Below are positions 1 through 8,738 of a DNA stretch of 64,000 nt, piece after piece (the first letter of the stretch is position 1; every line of letters begins with the position of its first letter). The notes under the pieces were generated by a model, which made no database searches, was not told the DNA's origin, and was given only the letters and a program-made list of their open reading frames with translations. The translations under genes were made by a program, and so were the position numbers. Source of the DNA: Prodigiosinella aquatilis (GTDB taxonomy: Bacteria > Pseudomonadota > Gammaproteobacteria > Enterobacterales > Enterobacteriaceae). The DNA is taken from assembly GCA_030388725.1 (NCBI GenBank), contig CP128857.1, forward strand, positions 4,712,001 to 4,776,000, given 5' to 3'.

Positions 1-695
1 GGTTCGGTGTTGCAATGGCAATCTATCTGACTGCCGCTGTCTCCGGTGCCCATCTCAACCCGGCAGTAACTGTCGCCCTGTGGCTGTTTGCCTGTTTTGA
101 CAAACGCAAAGTCATTCCCTACATCCTGTCTCAGGTTGCCGGTGCGTTTTGCGCTGCCGCACTGGTCTACGGTTTGTATTACAATCTGTTCTATGATTTT
201 GAGCAAACTCACCACATCGTGCGCGGCAGCGTAGAGAGTCTGAATCTGGCAGGCATATTCTCCACCTATCCCAATCCACATATCTCTGTAATGCAAGCAT
301 TCCTGGTGGAAATGGTGATCACCGCCATTCTGATGTGTCTGATTCTGGCCTTAACGGATGATGGTAATGGTATCCCGCGCGGCCCGTTGGCTCCGCTGCT
401 GATCGGGATTTTAATTGCCGTGATCGGTGCGTCCATGGGGCCACTGACCGGATTTGCCCTGAATCCAGCCCGTGATTTTGGCCCTAAACTATTTGCTTAT
501 GTTGCTGGTTGGGGAAAAGTCGCCTTCACCGGAGCCCGTGATATCCCTTACTTTCTGGTGCCGATTTTTGGCCCGCTTGTCGGTGCCATACTGGGTGCAT
601 TTGGTTATCGTGCCTTGATTGGCCGCCACTTGCCTTGTGAAATCTGCGTTATTGACGACGACACCGCGATACACACCGAAACTCGCGATATTTAG
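1..695 (+). CDS. glpF: Glycerol uptake facilitator (aquaglyceroporin), 5' end missing
   Basis: Inner membrane channel of the MIP family that lets glycerol diffuse into the cell, where GlpK traps it. The reading frame is open from base 3, so the true start lies before the window. Only the first NPA loop and everything after it are present. Both half-helix NPA motifs are visible: HLNPAVT near the 5' end, and the second as ALNPARDF, with the Asp-Arg that marks glycerol-conducting rather than water-only channels. The protein closely resembles E. coli GlpF apart from the C-terminal tail. glpK follows after about 30 bp in the same orientation, the usual glpFK operon. Confidence 0.97.
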   Translation, partial: FGVAMAIYLTAAVSGAHLNPAVTVALWLFACFDKRKVIPYILSQVAGAFCAAALVYGLYYNLFYDFEQTHHIVRGSVESLNLAGIFSTYPNPHISVMQAFLVEMVITAILMCLILALTDDGNGIPRGPLAPLLIGILIAVIGASMGPLTGFALNPARDFGPKLFAYVAGWGKVAFTGARDIPYFLVPIFGPLVGAILGAFGYRALIGRHLPCEICVIDDDTAIHTETRDI

Positions 696-725
696 TACCC
701 GGCAAACCATAACAGGACTAATTTT

Positions 726-2237
726 ATGAACCAGGAAAAGAAATACATTGTCGCCCTTGATCAGGGGACAACCAGCTCCCGCGCCGTAGTGCTGGATCAT
801 GATGCCAATATCATCAGTGTATCTCAGCGCGAATTCCCACAGATTTATCCAAAGGCAGGCTGGGTTGAGCATGACCCGATGGAAATCTGGGCCTCACAAA
901 GCTCCACCTTGGTGGAAGCGCTGGCTAAAGCGGGCATCAGCGCGGACGAAGTCGCCGGTATCGGTATCACCAACCAACGTGAAACCACTATCGTCTGGGA
1001 AAAAGAAACCGGCAAACCCATCTATAACGCCATCGTCTGGCAATGCCGACGCTCGGCAGATATCTGTGAAAAACTGAAAAAAGAAGGGTTAGAGGAATAT
1101 ATCCGCGCCACCACCGGCCTGGTAGTGGACCCTTATTTTTCCGGTACCAAAGTGAAATGGATTCTGGACCATGTCGAAGGATCCCGTGAGCGCGCCAAAC
1201 GTGGCGAGCTATTATTTGGTACGGTGGATACCTGGCTTATCTGGAAAATGACTCAAGGTCGCGTCCATGTTACTGATTACACTAACGCGTCCCGTACCAT
1301 GATGTTTAATATCCATACCCTTAACTGGGACGAGAAAATGCTGCAAGCGCTGGATGTCCCTCGCGCCATGCTGCCGGAAGTCAAAGCCTCATCCGAGATC
1401 TACGGCCAAACCAACATCGGCGGTAAAGGCGGCACCCGTATTCCTATCGCCGGTATCGCTGGTGACCAGCAAGCGGCGCTATACGGCCATCTTTGCGTAC
1501 AATCAGGAATGGCGAAAAACACTTATGGTACGGGTTGCTTCCTGCTGATGAATACCGGCACCGAAGCGGTGAGATCAAAACATGGTTTGTTGACGACCAT
1601 CGCCTGCGGTCCGCGTGGAGAAGTGAACTACGCGTTGGAAGGTGCTGTGTTTATTGGCGGCGCTTCCATTCAGTGGCTGCGTGATGAATTGAAGCTGATC
1701 AGTGATGCTGCGGACTCAGAATACTTTGCTACCAAAGTAAAAGATACCAATGGTGTTTATGTGGTCCCGGCATTCACCGGCCTGGGCGCACCCTATTGGG
1801 ATCCCTACGCTCGTGGTGCCATTTTTGGCCTGACCCGTGGCGTAAATGCCAACCATATTATCCGCGCTACACTGGAATCCATCGCCTATCAGACTCGTGA
1901 CGTGCTGGATGCCATGCAGGCTGATGCCAATACCCACCTGAAATCCCTGCGTGTCGATGGTGGCGCGGTAACCAACAACTTCCTGATGCAGTTCCAGTCC
2001 GATATTCTCGGCACTCGCGTAGAACGTCCGGTTATTCGTGAAGTCACGGCATTAGGTGCAGCGTTCCTGGCAGGCCTGGCGACCGGTTTCTGGAGCGATC
2101 TGGATGAAGTGAAGAGCAAAGCCGCCATTGAGCACGAATTCCGTCCAGGTATTGAAACCGTAGAGCGTAACTATCGTTATCGCGGCTGGCAAAAAGCGGT
2201 CGAACGTGCCCGCGCCTGGGAAGACAAAGAAGAGTAA
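726..2237 (+). CDS. glpK: Glycerol kinase
   Basis: Phosphorylates glycerol with ATP to sn-glycerol 3-phosphate, the trapping step of glycerol uptake. The 503 residues match the usual length. FGGY-kinase features are visible: the N-terminal phosphate-binding loop DQGTTSSRAVV from about residue 11 and the central GIAGDQQAALYG segment from about residue 243, which contributes the catalytic Asp. An adenosine-binding Gly-Gly motif follows in the C-terminal half. The start is supported by AGGAC upstream of ATG 726. It is the second gene of the glpFK operon, and a GC-rich terminator hairpin directly follows the stop codon. Confidence 0.98.
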   Translation: MNQEKKYIVALDQGTTSSRAVVLDHDANIISVSQREFPQIYPKAGWVEHDPMEIWASQSSTLVEALAKAGISADEVAGIGITNQRETTIVWEKETGKPIYNAIVWQCRRSADICEKLKKEGLEEYIRATTGLVVDPYFSGTKVKWILDHVEGSRERAKRGELLFGTVDTWLIWKMTQGRVHVTDYTNASRTMMFNIHTLNWDEKMLQALDVPRAMLPEVKASSEIYGQTNIGGKGGTRIPIAGIAGDQQAALYGHLCVQSGMAKNTYGTGCFLLMNTGTEAVRSKHGLLTTIACGPRGEVNYALEGAVFIGGASIQWLRDELKLISDAADSEYFATKVKDTNGVYVVPAFTGLGAPYWDPYARGAIFGLTRGVNANHIIRATLESIAYQTRDVLDAMQADANTHLKSLRVDGGAVTNNFLMQFQSDILGTRVERPVIREVTALGAAFLAGLATGFWSDLDEVKSKAAIEHEFRPGIETVERNYRYRGWQKAVERARAWEDKEE

Positions 2238-2245
2238 AACTGTCC

Positions 2246-2270
2246 GGGCGCGCTCGTCGCGCCCATTTTT
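2246..2270 (+). terminator. Rho-independent terminator after glpK
   Basis: The 7-bp arms GGGCGCG (2246-2252) and CGCGCCC (2258-2264) flank a 5-nt loop and are followed by ATTTTT. It separates glpFK from glpX, so glpX is probably at least partly transcribed from its own promoter. Confidence 0.8.
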
Positions 2271-2359
2271 CCCTTGTTCTGGTTTATTCCCGCCTTCCCT
2301 CCTGTGTTAAAATCGCCGCCCACCTCCCCTTTATTGTGTTCGATAACAGACAGGTATCC

Positions 2360-3370
2360 ATGAAACGTGAATTAGCCATCGAGTTTTCCCGCGTCACTGA
2401 AGCGGCAGCGCTGGCAGGTTATAAATGGTTGGGCCGTGGCGACAAAAATGCCGCCGACAACGCTGCCGTACAAGCCATGCGAATTATGCTCAACCAGATC
2501 AACATCAACGGCCAGATTGTGATTGGCGAAGGCGAAATTGATGAGGCACCGATGCTCTATATCGGTGAACGGGTGGGGAGTGGGCAAGGCGACGCGGTCG
2601 ATATCGCCGTCGATCCTATTGAAGGTACACGAATGACCGCGATGGGTCAGGCCAACGCGCTGGCCGTGCTGGCCGTCGGTGAAGAAGGGTCATTCCTGCA
2701 TGCGCCGGACATGTACATGGAAAAGCTGATCGTCGGCCCGGAAGCCAAAGGCATTATCGATCTGAACTACCCGCTGAAAGATAATCTGCGCCGAGTGGCA
2801 GAAAAACTGAACAAACCATTGAGCCAACTGACAGTCATCATCCTGGCCAAACCGCGCCATGATGACATCATCGCTGACATGCAGCGTCTGGGTGTGAAAG
2901 TATTCGCTATTCCTGACGGTGATGTTGCTGCATCCATCTTGACGTGTATGCCAGACAGTGAAGTCGATGTGTTATATGGCATCGGTGGTGCACCGGAAGG
3001 CGTCATTTCCGCCGCGGTAATCCGGGCGCTGGGTGGCGATATGCAAGGCCGCCTGCTGGCACGTCATGACGTTAAAGGCGATACAGCAGAAAACCGCCGT
3101 ATTGGTGAACAGGAGCTGGCCCGCTGCCGCCAAATGGGTATTGAAGCCGGGAAAGTCCTTCCGCTCAATGAGATGGCCCGCAATGACAACGTGATTTTTT
3201 CCGCGACAGGCATCACCAAAGGGGATTTACTGGACGGCATCTCACGGCGCGGCAATATCGCCACGACGGAAACCCTGCTGATCCGCGGTAAATCACGCAC
3301 AATACGCCGCATCAGTTCCACGCATTATCTTGATCGCAAAGATCAGGCACTACACGATTTTCTGTTGTAA
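2360..3370 (+). CDS. glpX: Fructose-1,6-bisphosphatase class II
   Basis: Hydrolyses fructose 1,6-bisphosphate to fructose 6-phosphate in gluconeogenesis. Metal-dependent, lithium-sensitive phosphatase fold. Metal and substrate motifs are visible at GEGEIDEAPM (residues 56-65) and DPIEGT (85-90). ATG 2360 gives 336 residues, the length of E. coli GlpX. A GTG further upstream at 2336 would add eight non-homologous residues and is rejected. Lies downstream of glpFK as in E. coli but behind a terminator. Its product supports sugar synthesis when glycerol is the carbon source. Confidence 0.97.
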   Translation: MKRELAIEFSRVTEAAALAGYKWLGRGDKNAADNAAVQAMRIMLNQININGQIVIGEGEIDEAPMLYIGERVGSGQGDAVDIAVDPIEGTRMTAMGQANALAVLAVGEEGSFLHAPDMYMEKLIVGPEAKGIIDLNYPLKDNLRRVAEKLNKPLSQLTVIILAKPRHDDIIADMQRLGVKVFAIPDGDVAASILTCMPDSEVDVLYGIGGAPEGVISAAVIRALGGDMQGRLLARHDVKGDTAENRRIGEQELARCRQMGIEAGKVLPLNEMARNDNVIFSATGITKGDLLDGISRRGNIATTETLLIRGKSRTIRRISSTHYLDRKDQALHDFLL

Positions 3371-3512
3371 TGCCGCCGCGCGGATTGTTTCACTGTTGTT
3401 AAAAGATGGCGTATCTTAAGTCGGGGCCATCACAACAGGTTCGGTATGAACACACATGATGCGCGTTTTTTCTTTTTGGTGTCGAGCGGATGCAAAACAG
3501 GAGCATTGAATT

Positions 3513-4259
3513 ATGGCTGAATGGGTGACCGGAAAGGTTATTCAGGTTGAACACTGGACCGAAAATTTATTTAGCGTTCGGCTGCATGCGCCGATTGATC
3601 CTTTCACCGCCGGCCAGTTTGCAAAACTGGCGCTGGAAATCAATGATGAACGCGTACAACGTGCTTATTCCTATGTTAACGCCCCCAGCGACAACAGTCT
3701 GGAGTTCTATCTGGTCGATGTACCGGAAGGGAAACTCAGTCCTCGACTGCACCAGCTTCAACCCGGAGATGACGTTATGGTCACGAAGGAAGCGGCTGGG
3801 TTTTTCATATTGGAGGAAATTCCGCCATGCGAAACGCTATGGATGCTGGCCACCGGCACCGCTATTGGCCCATACCTCTCCATTCTGCAGGAAGGAAAAG
3901 ACGTCGCGCGGTTTAAAAACATCGTACTGGTGCATGCCGCCCGCTTCGCACGTGATTTAAGCTATCTACCGCTAATGCAGCAGCTTCGGCAACACTATGG
4001 CGATAAACTGCGCATCCAGACCGTCGTCAGTCGTGAGCAAACGGAGGAGGCACTGACAGGCCGCATTCCGGCATTAATCAGCAACGGTATGTTGGAGAAC
4101 GCCGTCGGGCTATCCATTGATGTCCAAACCAGCCATGTTATGCTATGTGGGAATCCACAAATGGTACGTGATACTCAGCAACTACTGAAGGATGAACGGC
4201 AGATGAGCAAGCATCTACGCCGCCGCCCCGGCCATATCACCAGCGAACACTACTGGTAA
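3513..4259 (+). CDS. fpr: Ferredoxin/flavodoxin-NADP(+) reductase
   Basis: FAD enzyme passing electrons between NADPH and ferredoxin or flavodoxin. It reduces flavodoxin for radical-SAM and related enzymes and takes part in the oxidative stress response. 248 residues, the usual bacterial length. The FAD-binding RAYSYVNAP segment is at about residues 50-58, the NADP-binding stretch GTAIGPYLSIL lies mid-protein, and the C-terminus is EHYW with the aromatic residue that stacks on the flavin. AGGAG lies upstream of the ATG. It follows glpX after 142 bp, as in E. coli. In E. coli fpr is SoxS-regulated; no clear Sox box was identified here. Confidence 0.97.
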   Translation: MAEWVTGKVIQVEHWTENLFSVRLHAPIDPFTAGQFAKLALEINDERVQRAYSYVNAPSDNSLEFYLVDVPEGKLSPRLHQLQPGDDVMVTKEAAGFFILEEIPPCETLWMLATGTAIGPYLSILQEGKDVARFKNIVLVHAARFARDLSYLPLMQQLRQHYGDKLRIQTVVSREQTEEALTGRIPALISNGMLENAVGLSIDVQTSHVMLCGNPQMVRDTQQLLKDERQMSKHLRRRPGHITSEHYW

Positions 4260-4268
4260 TTTCAAATG

Positions 4269-4294
4269 GGGAAACGAGCCAGATACCGTTTCCC
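4269..4294. terminator. Possible bidirectional hairpin between fpr and the DUF805 gene
   Basis: The inverted repeat GGGAAAC (4269-4275) / GTTTCCC (4288-4294) lies in the 44-bp gap between two convergent genes. There is no T-run, so the terminator call rests on position and symmetry only. Confidence 0.35.
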
Positions 4295-4303
4295 TGTTAA
4301 CGC

Positions 4304-4726
4304 TCAGAAACAGAGTCGCAACGGTTTTGCTTGTGGCCCGAAGCGATTTTCTCCTGACGTACCAACGAAAGCACCGCAATCAAGTAACATCATGATGACG
4401 ATCAACGTCGGCACAAAACGCCCCAGTCCCCACTGCCCCAATGCTGGTAGCATGTTCCAGTTACCATTACCCAGTAGCCAGGCCAGAATCAGCAACAACG
4501 CCCACCCACCACTTTTGTTGCGATCATGCAGCCGCTTTACCAATACCGCCGCCGTCGGCCACAATAGTGCCACCAACGCGAATGCAGCCGTTTGCGTGCT
4601 CAGCCAGCCTTGTCCAGCGACAGTAAACAACACCACAGTGAGTACCAGCCAAATGGTCACCCACAACCAGAAATCCCGTCGACCAATACGGCCACTAAAT
4701 GAAAAACACCACTGCTGTAACGTCAT
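4304..4726 (-). CDS. DUF805 family inner membrane protein (YiiR-like)
   Basis: Small integral membrane protein of 140 residues with about four hydrophobic segments. It carries the DUF805 signature: an N-terminal FSGRIGRRDFW motif (residues 10-20) and the central KRLHDRNKSGGW motif. The family is common in Proteobacteria and its molecular function is unknown. The position next to fpr, facing it, corresponds to yiiR in E. coli. The start ATG at 4726 places the conserved FSGRIGR motif at the normal distance from the N-terminus. Confidence 0.85.
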   Translation of the reverse strand: MTLQQWCFSFSGRIGRRDFWLWVTIWLVLTVVLFTVAGQGWLSTQTAAFALVALLWPTAAVLVKRLHDRNKSGGWALLLILAWLLGNGNWNMLPALGQWGLGRFVPTLIVIMMLLDCGAFVGTSGENRFGPQAKPLRLCF

Positions 4727-4897
4727 CAGCGATCCATCCCAAACCTGTTTTTATGATCACTAGTTTACCTTAAGGAAAAGATTGGCTTGTGTTTTTTATG
4801 CGATTTTTGACAACAGCTCACGAATACCGCTTTAATCATAAATATTGTCTGCCACACACTACCCTGGTTAACGTAAAATAAGCTGGTCAATATCATT

Positions 4898-5491
4898 ATG
4901 AAAAAAACCATCGTCGCATATTGTTTCTTCTCTGCCTGGCTCTTCATTCCAACCAGCGCTTGGTCTGTGTTGCTTTTCCAGCAAAGAATACCAACTGCAG
5001 CACCTTACCTGCTGGCTGGTGCACCAACGTTCGATATGACCATCGTTCAGTTTCGTACCCGCTATAATCTCAGCAACCCGACATTGCCCATCGGCGAATA
5101 CCGGGTAGTGGATACGGGTGACAACTTACCTACCCTGACCCGTGCAGCCAGCGAAATCAACGATTACCTCTACTCCTCAACTGCACTGGAAAAAGGAACG
5201 GGGAAAATCAAAACGCTACAGATCACCTGGCTACCCAAACCGAAAGACCCCGACGAAGATGGACGTCGTAAACAGGCGATTGAGTATATGTCGGCGCTGC
5301 TGCGGACATTTGTTCCTTCGGTTACGACTGAACAGAGCATAAAAAAGGTAGAAACCTTGCTGGAGAAAGGCAAAGGTCAGCCGTTCTACCAGCAAACGGA
5401 AGGTGCTTTGCGTTATGTCGTAGCAGATAATGGTGAGAAGGGGATAACTTTCGCTGTTGAACCGATTAAGCTAACGCTACCTGAATCGTGA
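4898..5491 (+). CDS. yiiQ: DUF1454 family exported protein (YiiQ)
   Basis: 197-residue protein with an N-terminal signal peptide (MKKTIVAYCFFSAWLFIPTSAW), so probably periplasmic. The rest is soluble, and the length and position upstream of tpiA match E. coli YiiQ. Biochemical role unknown. The short overlapping minus-strand frame is a shadow. A perfect 8-bp inverted repeat 34 bp after the stop probably ends this transcript before the tpiA promoter. Confidence 0.85.
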   Translation: MKKTIVAYCFFSAWLFIPTSAWSVLLFQQRIPTAAPYLLAGAPTFDMTIVQFRTRYNLSNPTLPIGEYRVVDTGDNLPTLTRAASEINDYLYSSTALEKGTGKIKTLQITWLPKPKDPDEDGRRKQAIEYMSALLRTFVPSVTTEQSIKKVETLLEKGKGQPFYQQTEGALRYVVADNGEKGITFAVEPIKLTLPES

Positions 5492-5524
5492 TCGACCCAG
5501 TAATTAATGACGAAAAACAGAGCC

Positions 5525-5553
5525 ACGACAGTGTTTCCTCTCTATACTGTCGT
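5525..5553 (+). terminator. Inverted repeat between yiiQ and tpiA
   Basis: The arms ACGACAGT (5525-5532) and ACTGTCGT (5546-5553) are perfectly complementary with a 13-nt loop, just upstream of the tpiA promoter. No T-run follows. It could be a weak terminator for yiiQ or a regulator site for tpiA. Confidence 0.4.
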
Positions 5554-5557
5554 CAGG

Positions 5558-5586
5558 TTGAACTGCCAATGGCAGCCACATAAATA
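5558..5586 (+). promoter_or_regulatory. Predicted sigma70 promoter of tpiA
   Basis: TTGAAC (5558-5563) and TAAATA (5581-5586) are separated by exactly 17 bp and lie 33 bp upstream of the tpiA start. The hexamers are each close to consensus. No experimental start site is known from the sequence. Confidence 0.6.
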
Positions 5587-5618
5587 TTGATTAACTCGCC
5601 ATCCGCCTGGAGGAAAAA

Positions 5619-6386
5619 ATGCGACATCCCTTAGTTATGGGCAACTGGAAGTTGAACGGTAGCACTAATATGGTTCACGAATTGATCGCCGCACTGCGTA
5701 ACGAACTGAGTACGGTTGTCGGTTGTGGCGTTGCTATCGCCCCGCCGGCTATTTACCTGGATCAGGCTAAACATCAACTGTCCGGTAGCCGTATCGCACT
5801 GGGCGCACAGAATGTTGACGTGAACCTTTCAGGCGCGTTTACCGGCGAAACATCGGCTGACATGCTGAAAGATATCGGTGCCAAATACATCATCATCGGC
5901 CACTCGGAACGCCGGACTTATCACAAAGAAAGTGATGAATTCATTGCCAGAAAATTCGCTGTTCTGAAAGAAGCCGGACTGATCCCTGTTCTGTGTATCG
6001 GGGAAACCGAAGCAGAAAACGCAGCAGGTCAAACCGAAGCGGTGTGCGCCCGTCAGTTGGACGCCGTACTGAATACGCTGGGCGCGAAAGCGTTTGAAAA
6101 TACCGTGGTTGCCTACGAACCAGTATGGGCGATCGGCACGGGTAAATCAGCGACGCCGGCACAGGCACAGGCAGTACACAAATTCATCCGCGGCCATATT
6201 GCCAAACAGGATGCAGCTATCGCTGAACAGGTTATTATTCAGTATGGCGGTTCTGTTAATGCAGCTAACGCAGCAGAACTCTTTACCCAGCCGGATATTG
6301 ATGGTGCGCTGGTCGGTGGTGCATCACTGAAAGCGGATGCATTCACTGTGATTGTAAAAGCGGCAGCCGAAGCGAAAAACGTCTGA
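5619..6386 (+). CDS. tpiA: Triosephosphate isomerase
   Basis: Interconverts dihydroxyacetone phosphate and glyceraldehyde 3-phosphate in glycolysis, and so also channels carbon from glycerol 3-phosphate. 255 residues, a TIM barrel. The active site is intact: GNWKLNG with catalytic Lys11, His95 in IIIGHSERR, Glu167 in AYEPVWAIGTG (the mobile loop), and the phosphate-binding GGSVN. A strong GGAGG ribosome site precedes the ATG. Monocistronic, with its own promoter and a terminator just after the stop. Confidence 0.98.
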   Translation: MRHPLVMGNWKLNGSTNMVHELIAALRNELSTVVGCGVAIAPPAIYLDQAKHQLSGSRIALGAQNVDVNLSGAFTGETSADMLKDIGAKYIIIGHSERRTYHKESDEFIARKFAVLKEAGLIPVLCIGETEAENAAGQTEAVCARQLDAVLNTLGAKAFENTVVAYEPVWAIGTGKSATPAQAQAVHKFIRGHIAKQDAAIAEQVIIQYGGSVNAANAAELFTQPDIDGALVGGASLKADAFTVIVKAAAEAKNV

Positions 6387-6419
6387 GTAATTGCTCTACG
6401 CTTCCATCCCAAGAATAGA

Positions 6420-6448
6420 GGCCGGCCACATGGTGACCGGCCTTTTAT
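6420..6448 (+). terminator. Rho-independent terminator of tpiA
   Basis: GGCCGG (6420-6425) pairs with CCGGCC (6437-6442). The stem is extended by CAC/GTG after one mismatch, closes on a small loop, and is followed by TTTTATT. Confidence 0.85.
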
Positions 6449-6450
6449 TG

Positions 6451-6752
6451 TTCTGCGATGTCATCCTGGTACAAGTGGGAATCCATTTATAATCAATGCA
6501 GTCGTTTTGGGATGAGTCCCTGTTTTCAAGGAGATGACAACGATAGGGTTGAGAAATATTTGCTGCTATCCAACCTATGTACGGGGGTCAGGAAGGCGAT
6601 AATGGGAGAGATGAGTGAAGCATCCGCGCCTGGGATGGCGCGGCTTGAGCTTACAAGGAAGTACTTGCAACGATCTCCCCATTATCACCGCTATAGACAC
6701 GTTGTCATCAAAATCACAATTCCTGAAAGGCGCCTTTTTACATGATGGAGAT
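6451..6752. other. Intergenic region tpiA-aguA, no gene recognised
   Basis: About 300 bp between the tpiA terminator and the stop of aguA. The short frames here have no recognisable protein. The only structure seen is the perfect 7-bp inverted repeat CCGCGCC (6624-6630) / GGCGCGG (6637-6643), without a T-run on either strand, and the palindrome AAAGGCGCCTTT near 6725. In E. coli this interval holds sbp and cdh, which are absent here. Confidence 0.5.
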
Positions 6753-7850
6753 TCAACGAGTTGTCGCCGGAATCTGCTGAGTGATGCAGTGGATATTACC
6801 ACCACCAAGCAAAATTTCCCGTGCCGGAACGCCACTGATCAGATAATCCGGAAACATCTGCTGTAACAGTTTATGAGCACTGCCATCAGTGCGCTCATCC
6901 AGCAACGGATAAATGATCTGACGGTTACTGATGAGAAAGTTAACGTAAGACCCAGCCAATCGTGATCCGGCATTACGCTCAATGGCATTCCCTTCGCTGA
7001 CGCCCACCGTCTCTTCTTGCGTGGCATACAACGGCCCCGGTGCTGGCAACTTCCAGATTTTCAACTGACGACACTGCGCATCCCGCGCCTGAGACAACAC
7101 CTGATAAGCTGCCATTGAACGGGGATACTGTGGATCATTCTCATCATCGGTCCAGTGCAGCGCCACTTCCCCCGGACGGACAAAACAGCACATATTGTCG
7201 ATATGACCATCTGTCTCGTCGTTATACACACCCTCTTCCAGCCAGATAAACGTCGATACGCCCAGATAATCACGTAGCAGTTGTTCAATCTGTTCCTTAT
7301 TCAGATCCGGGTTACGATTTGGGTTAAGCAGGCACTCTGCCGTGGTCAACAACGTACCTTCACCGTCAGTATGAATTGAACCGCCTTCCAGAATCAGTGG
7401 CGCGGGATAACGCGCATCATGATGATAATCCAGCACCTGTTCTGCCACTTTCTCATCCTGACACCAGTCTTCATACAGACCGCCTAGCGCCCCGCCCCAG
7501 GCGTTAAACTGCCAATCAACACCGCAGCGCTCCCCCATCGGATTAAGCACCATTGTCGGCCCCGTGTCTCGCATCCAGGCATCGTCACTTTCCATCGCCA
7601 CCAATGTGATACTGGCTGGCATAATGCGTTTAGCGGCGGTCATATGGGCATGCGGCACCCCCATTATCACTGGCGTGGTCTGGGCAATCGTGGCAGCAAC
7701 GGCCGCAAAAGTCTGCTGGGCCGGGATTATCGCTCCTTGAGTTCGCCAGTTATCATGGCGGTACGGCCATAACATCCAGACCGCTTCATGCGGTGCCCAT
7801 TCCGCTGGCATGGAAAAACCGTCCTGATACGGCGTGGTTAGCTGAGACAT
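6753..7850 (-). CDS. aguA: Agmatine deiminase
   Basis: Hydrolyses agmatine to N-carbamoylputrescine and ammonia, the first step of the deiminase route from arginine-derived agmatine to putrescine. 365 residues, guanidino-group-modifying fold (PPADALRE family). Visible motifs include MRDTGP (substrate Asp/Arg region), the ILEGGSIHTDGEG segment, the HIDNMCCF segment with the catalytic His and, near the C-terminus, GGGNIHC with the nucleophilic Cys at about residue 355. Three bases separate it from aguB upstream, so the two are co-transcribed and probably translationally coupled. Confidence 0.96.
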   Translation of the reverse strand: MSQLTTPYQDGFSMPAEWAPHEAVWMLWPYRHDNWRTQGAIIPAQQTFAAVAATIAQTTPVIMGVPHAHMTAAKRIMPASITLVAMESDDAWMRDTGPTMVLNPMGERCGVDWQFNAWGGALGGLYEDWCQDEKVAEQVLDYHHDARYPAPLILEGGSIHTDGEGTLLTTAECLLNPNRNPDLNKEQIEQLLRDYLGVSTFIWLEEGVYNDETDGHIDNMCCFVRPGEVALHWTDDENDPQYPRSMAAYQVLSQARDAQCRQLKIWKLPAPGPLYATQEETVGVSEGNAIERNAGSRLAGSYVNFLISNRQIIYPLLDERTDGSAHKLLQQMFPDYLISGVPAREILLGGGNIHCITQQIPATTR

Positions 7851-7853
7851 TAC

Positions 7854-8738
7854 TTATCTCCGGGTTTTACCATCAGACGTGCCGAGCACACCATACATAT
7901 CCGGACGACGGTCACGGAACAACCCCCAGGTAGCGCGCATCTTCGCGATATCCTGTAGATCAAACGCGTGAACCAGTACCGCTTCATCTGTTCTGCCAGC
8001 CTGTTCGACCAACGCGCCGGTCGGATCAGCAATGAACGACGAGCCGTAGAACGTCATTTCCAGACCCGCTATATATTTACTGGCTTCGGTACCAATACGG
8101 TTAGACGCGATAACCGGAATCAGGTTAGCAGCGGCGTGACCTTGCTGAACTCGTGTCCAGTGCGGCTGGCTATCCCACTGTGGGAAAGCTGGTTCAGAGC
8201 CAATGGCCGTCGGATAGAAAATCAGTTCTGCCCCCATCAATGCCAGGCTGCGGGCGGTTTCCGGGAACCACTGATCCCAGCAGATGCCGACACCCACTTT
8301 GGCATAACGGGTTTGCCATACTTTGAAACCAGTATCGCCCGGAACAAAAAACTGCTTTTCCTGATAGGCTGGACCATTCGGAATATGGGTTTTTCGATAC
8401 ACATCCAGCACCGTGCCATCAGCATCGATCATCACCAACGAGTTGTAATAGGCGTTATTTGCTCGCTCGAAGAAACTCAACGGTAACACCACTTCCAGTT
8501 CAGCGGCCAGTGCGGAGAAGTGTTTGATAATGGGGCTGGTTTCCAGCTCCTGCGCCAGTGCATAATGTTCCGGACTCTGGTCAATGCAAAAGTAAGGCGC
8601 AGCAAACAGTTCCTGAATCAGGATGATTTGTGCCCCTTTGGCATGAGCCTGTCGCACCAGTTTCTCGGCATTTTCGATATTGCCGGGTAAGTCCCAGGTA
8701 CAGGCCATCTGTGTTGCGGCAACGGTAACTTTTGTCAT
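7854..8738 (-). CDS. aguB: N-carbamoylputrescine amidase
   Basis: Nitrilase-superfamily hydrolase that converts N-carbamoylputrescine to putrescine, CO2 and ammonia. 294 residues. The Glu-Lys-Cys triad is visible: Glu43 in LIQELFAAPYF, Lys116 in YRKTHIPNGP and Cys153 in GVGICWDQWFPE. GAGG lies seven bases before the ATG. First gene of an aguBA operon on the minus strand. With AguA it provides an ornithine-independent putrescine route; no speA or agmatine transporter lies beside it. Confidence 0.96.
   Translation of the reverse strand: MTKVTVAATQMACTWDLPGNIENAEKLVRQAHAKGAQIILIQELFAAPYFCIDQSPEHYALAQELETSPIIKHFSALAAELEVVLPLSFFERANNAYYNSLVMIDADGTVLDVYRKTHIPNGPAYQEKQFFVPGDTGFKVWQTRYAKVGVGICWDQWFPETARSLALMGAELIFYPTAIGSEPAFPQWDSQPHWTRVQQGHAAANLIPVIASNRIGTEASKYIAGLEMTFYGSSFIADPTGALVEQAGRTDEAVLVHAFDLQDIAKMRATWGLFRDRRPDMYGVLGTSDGKTRR

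Noticed and set aside
4266..4763. 165-codon plus-strand frame after fpr
   Set aside because: Antisense to the DUF805 gene, which has clear family motifs; the plus-strand frame has none.
6458..6866. Short open frames between tpiA and aguA on both strands
   Set aside because: They overlap each other, lack ribosome sites and have no recognisable protein content.
7968..8486. 172-codon plus-strand frame
   Set aside because: Antisense shadow of aguB.
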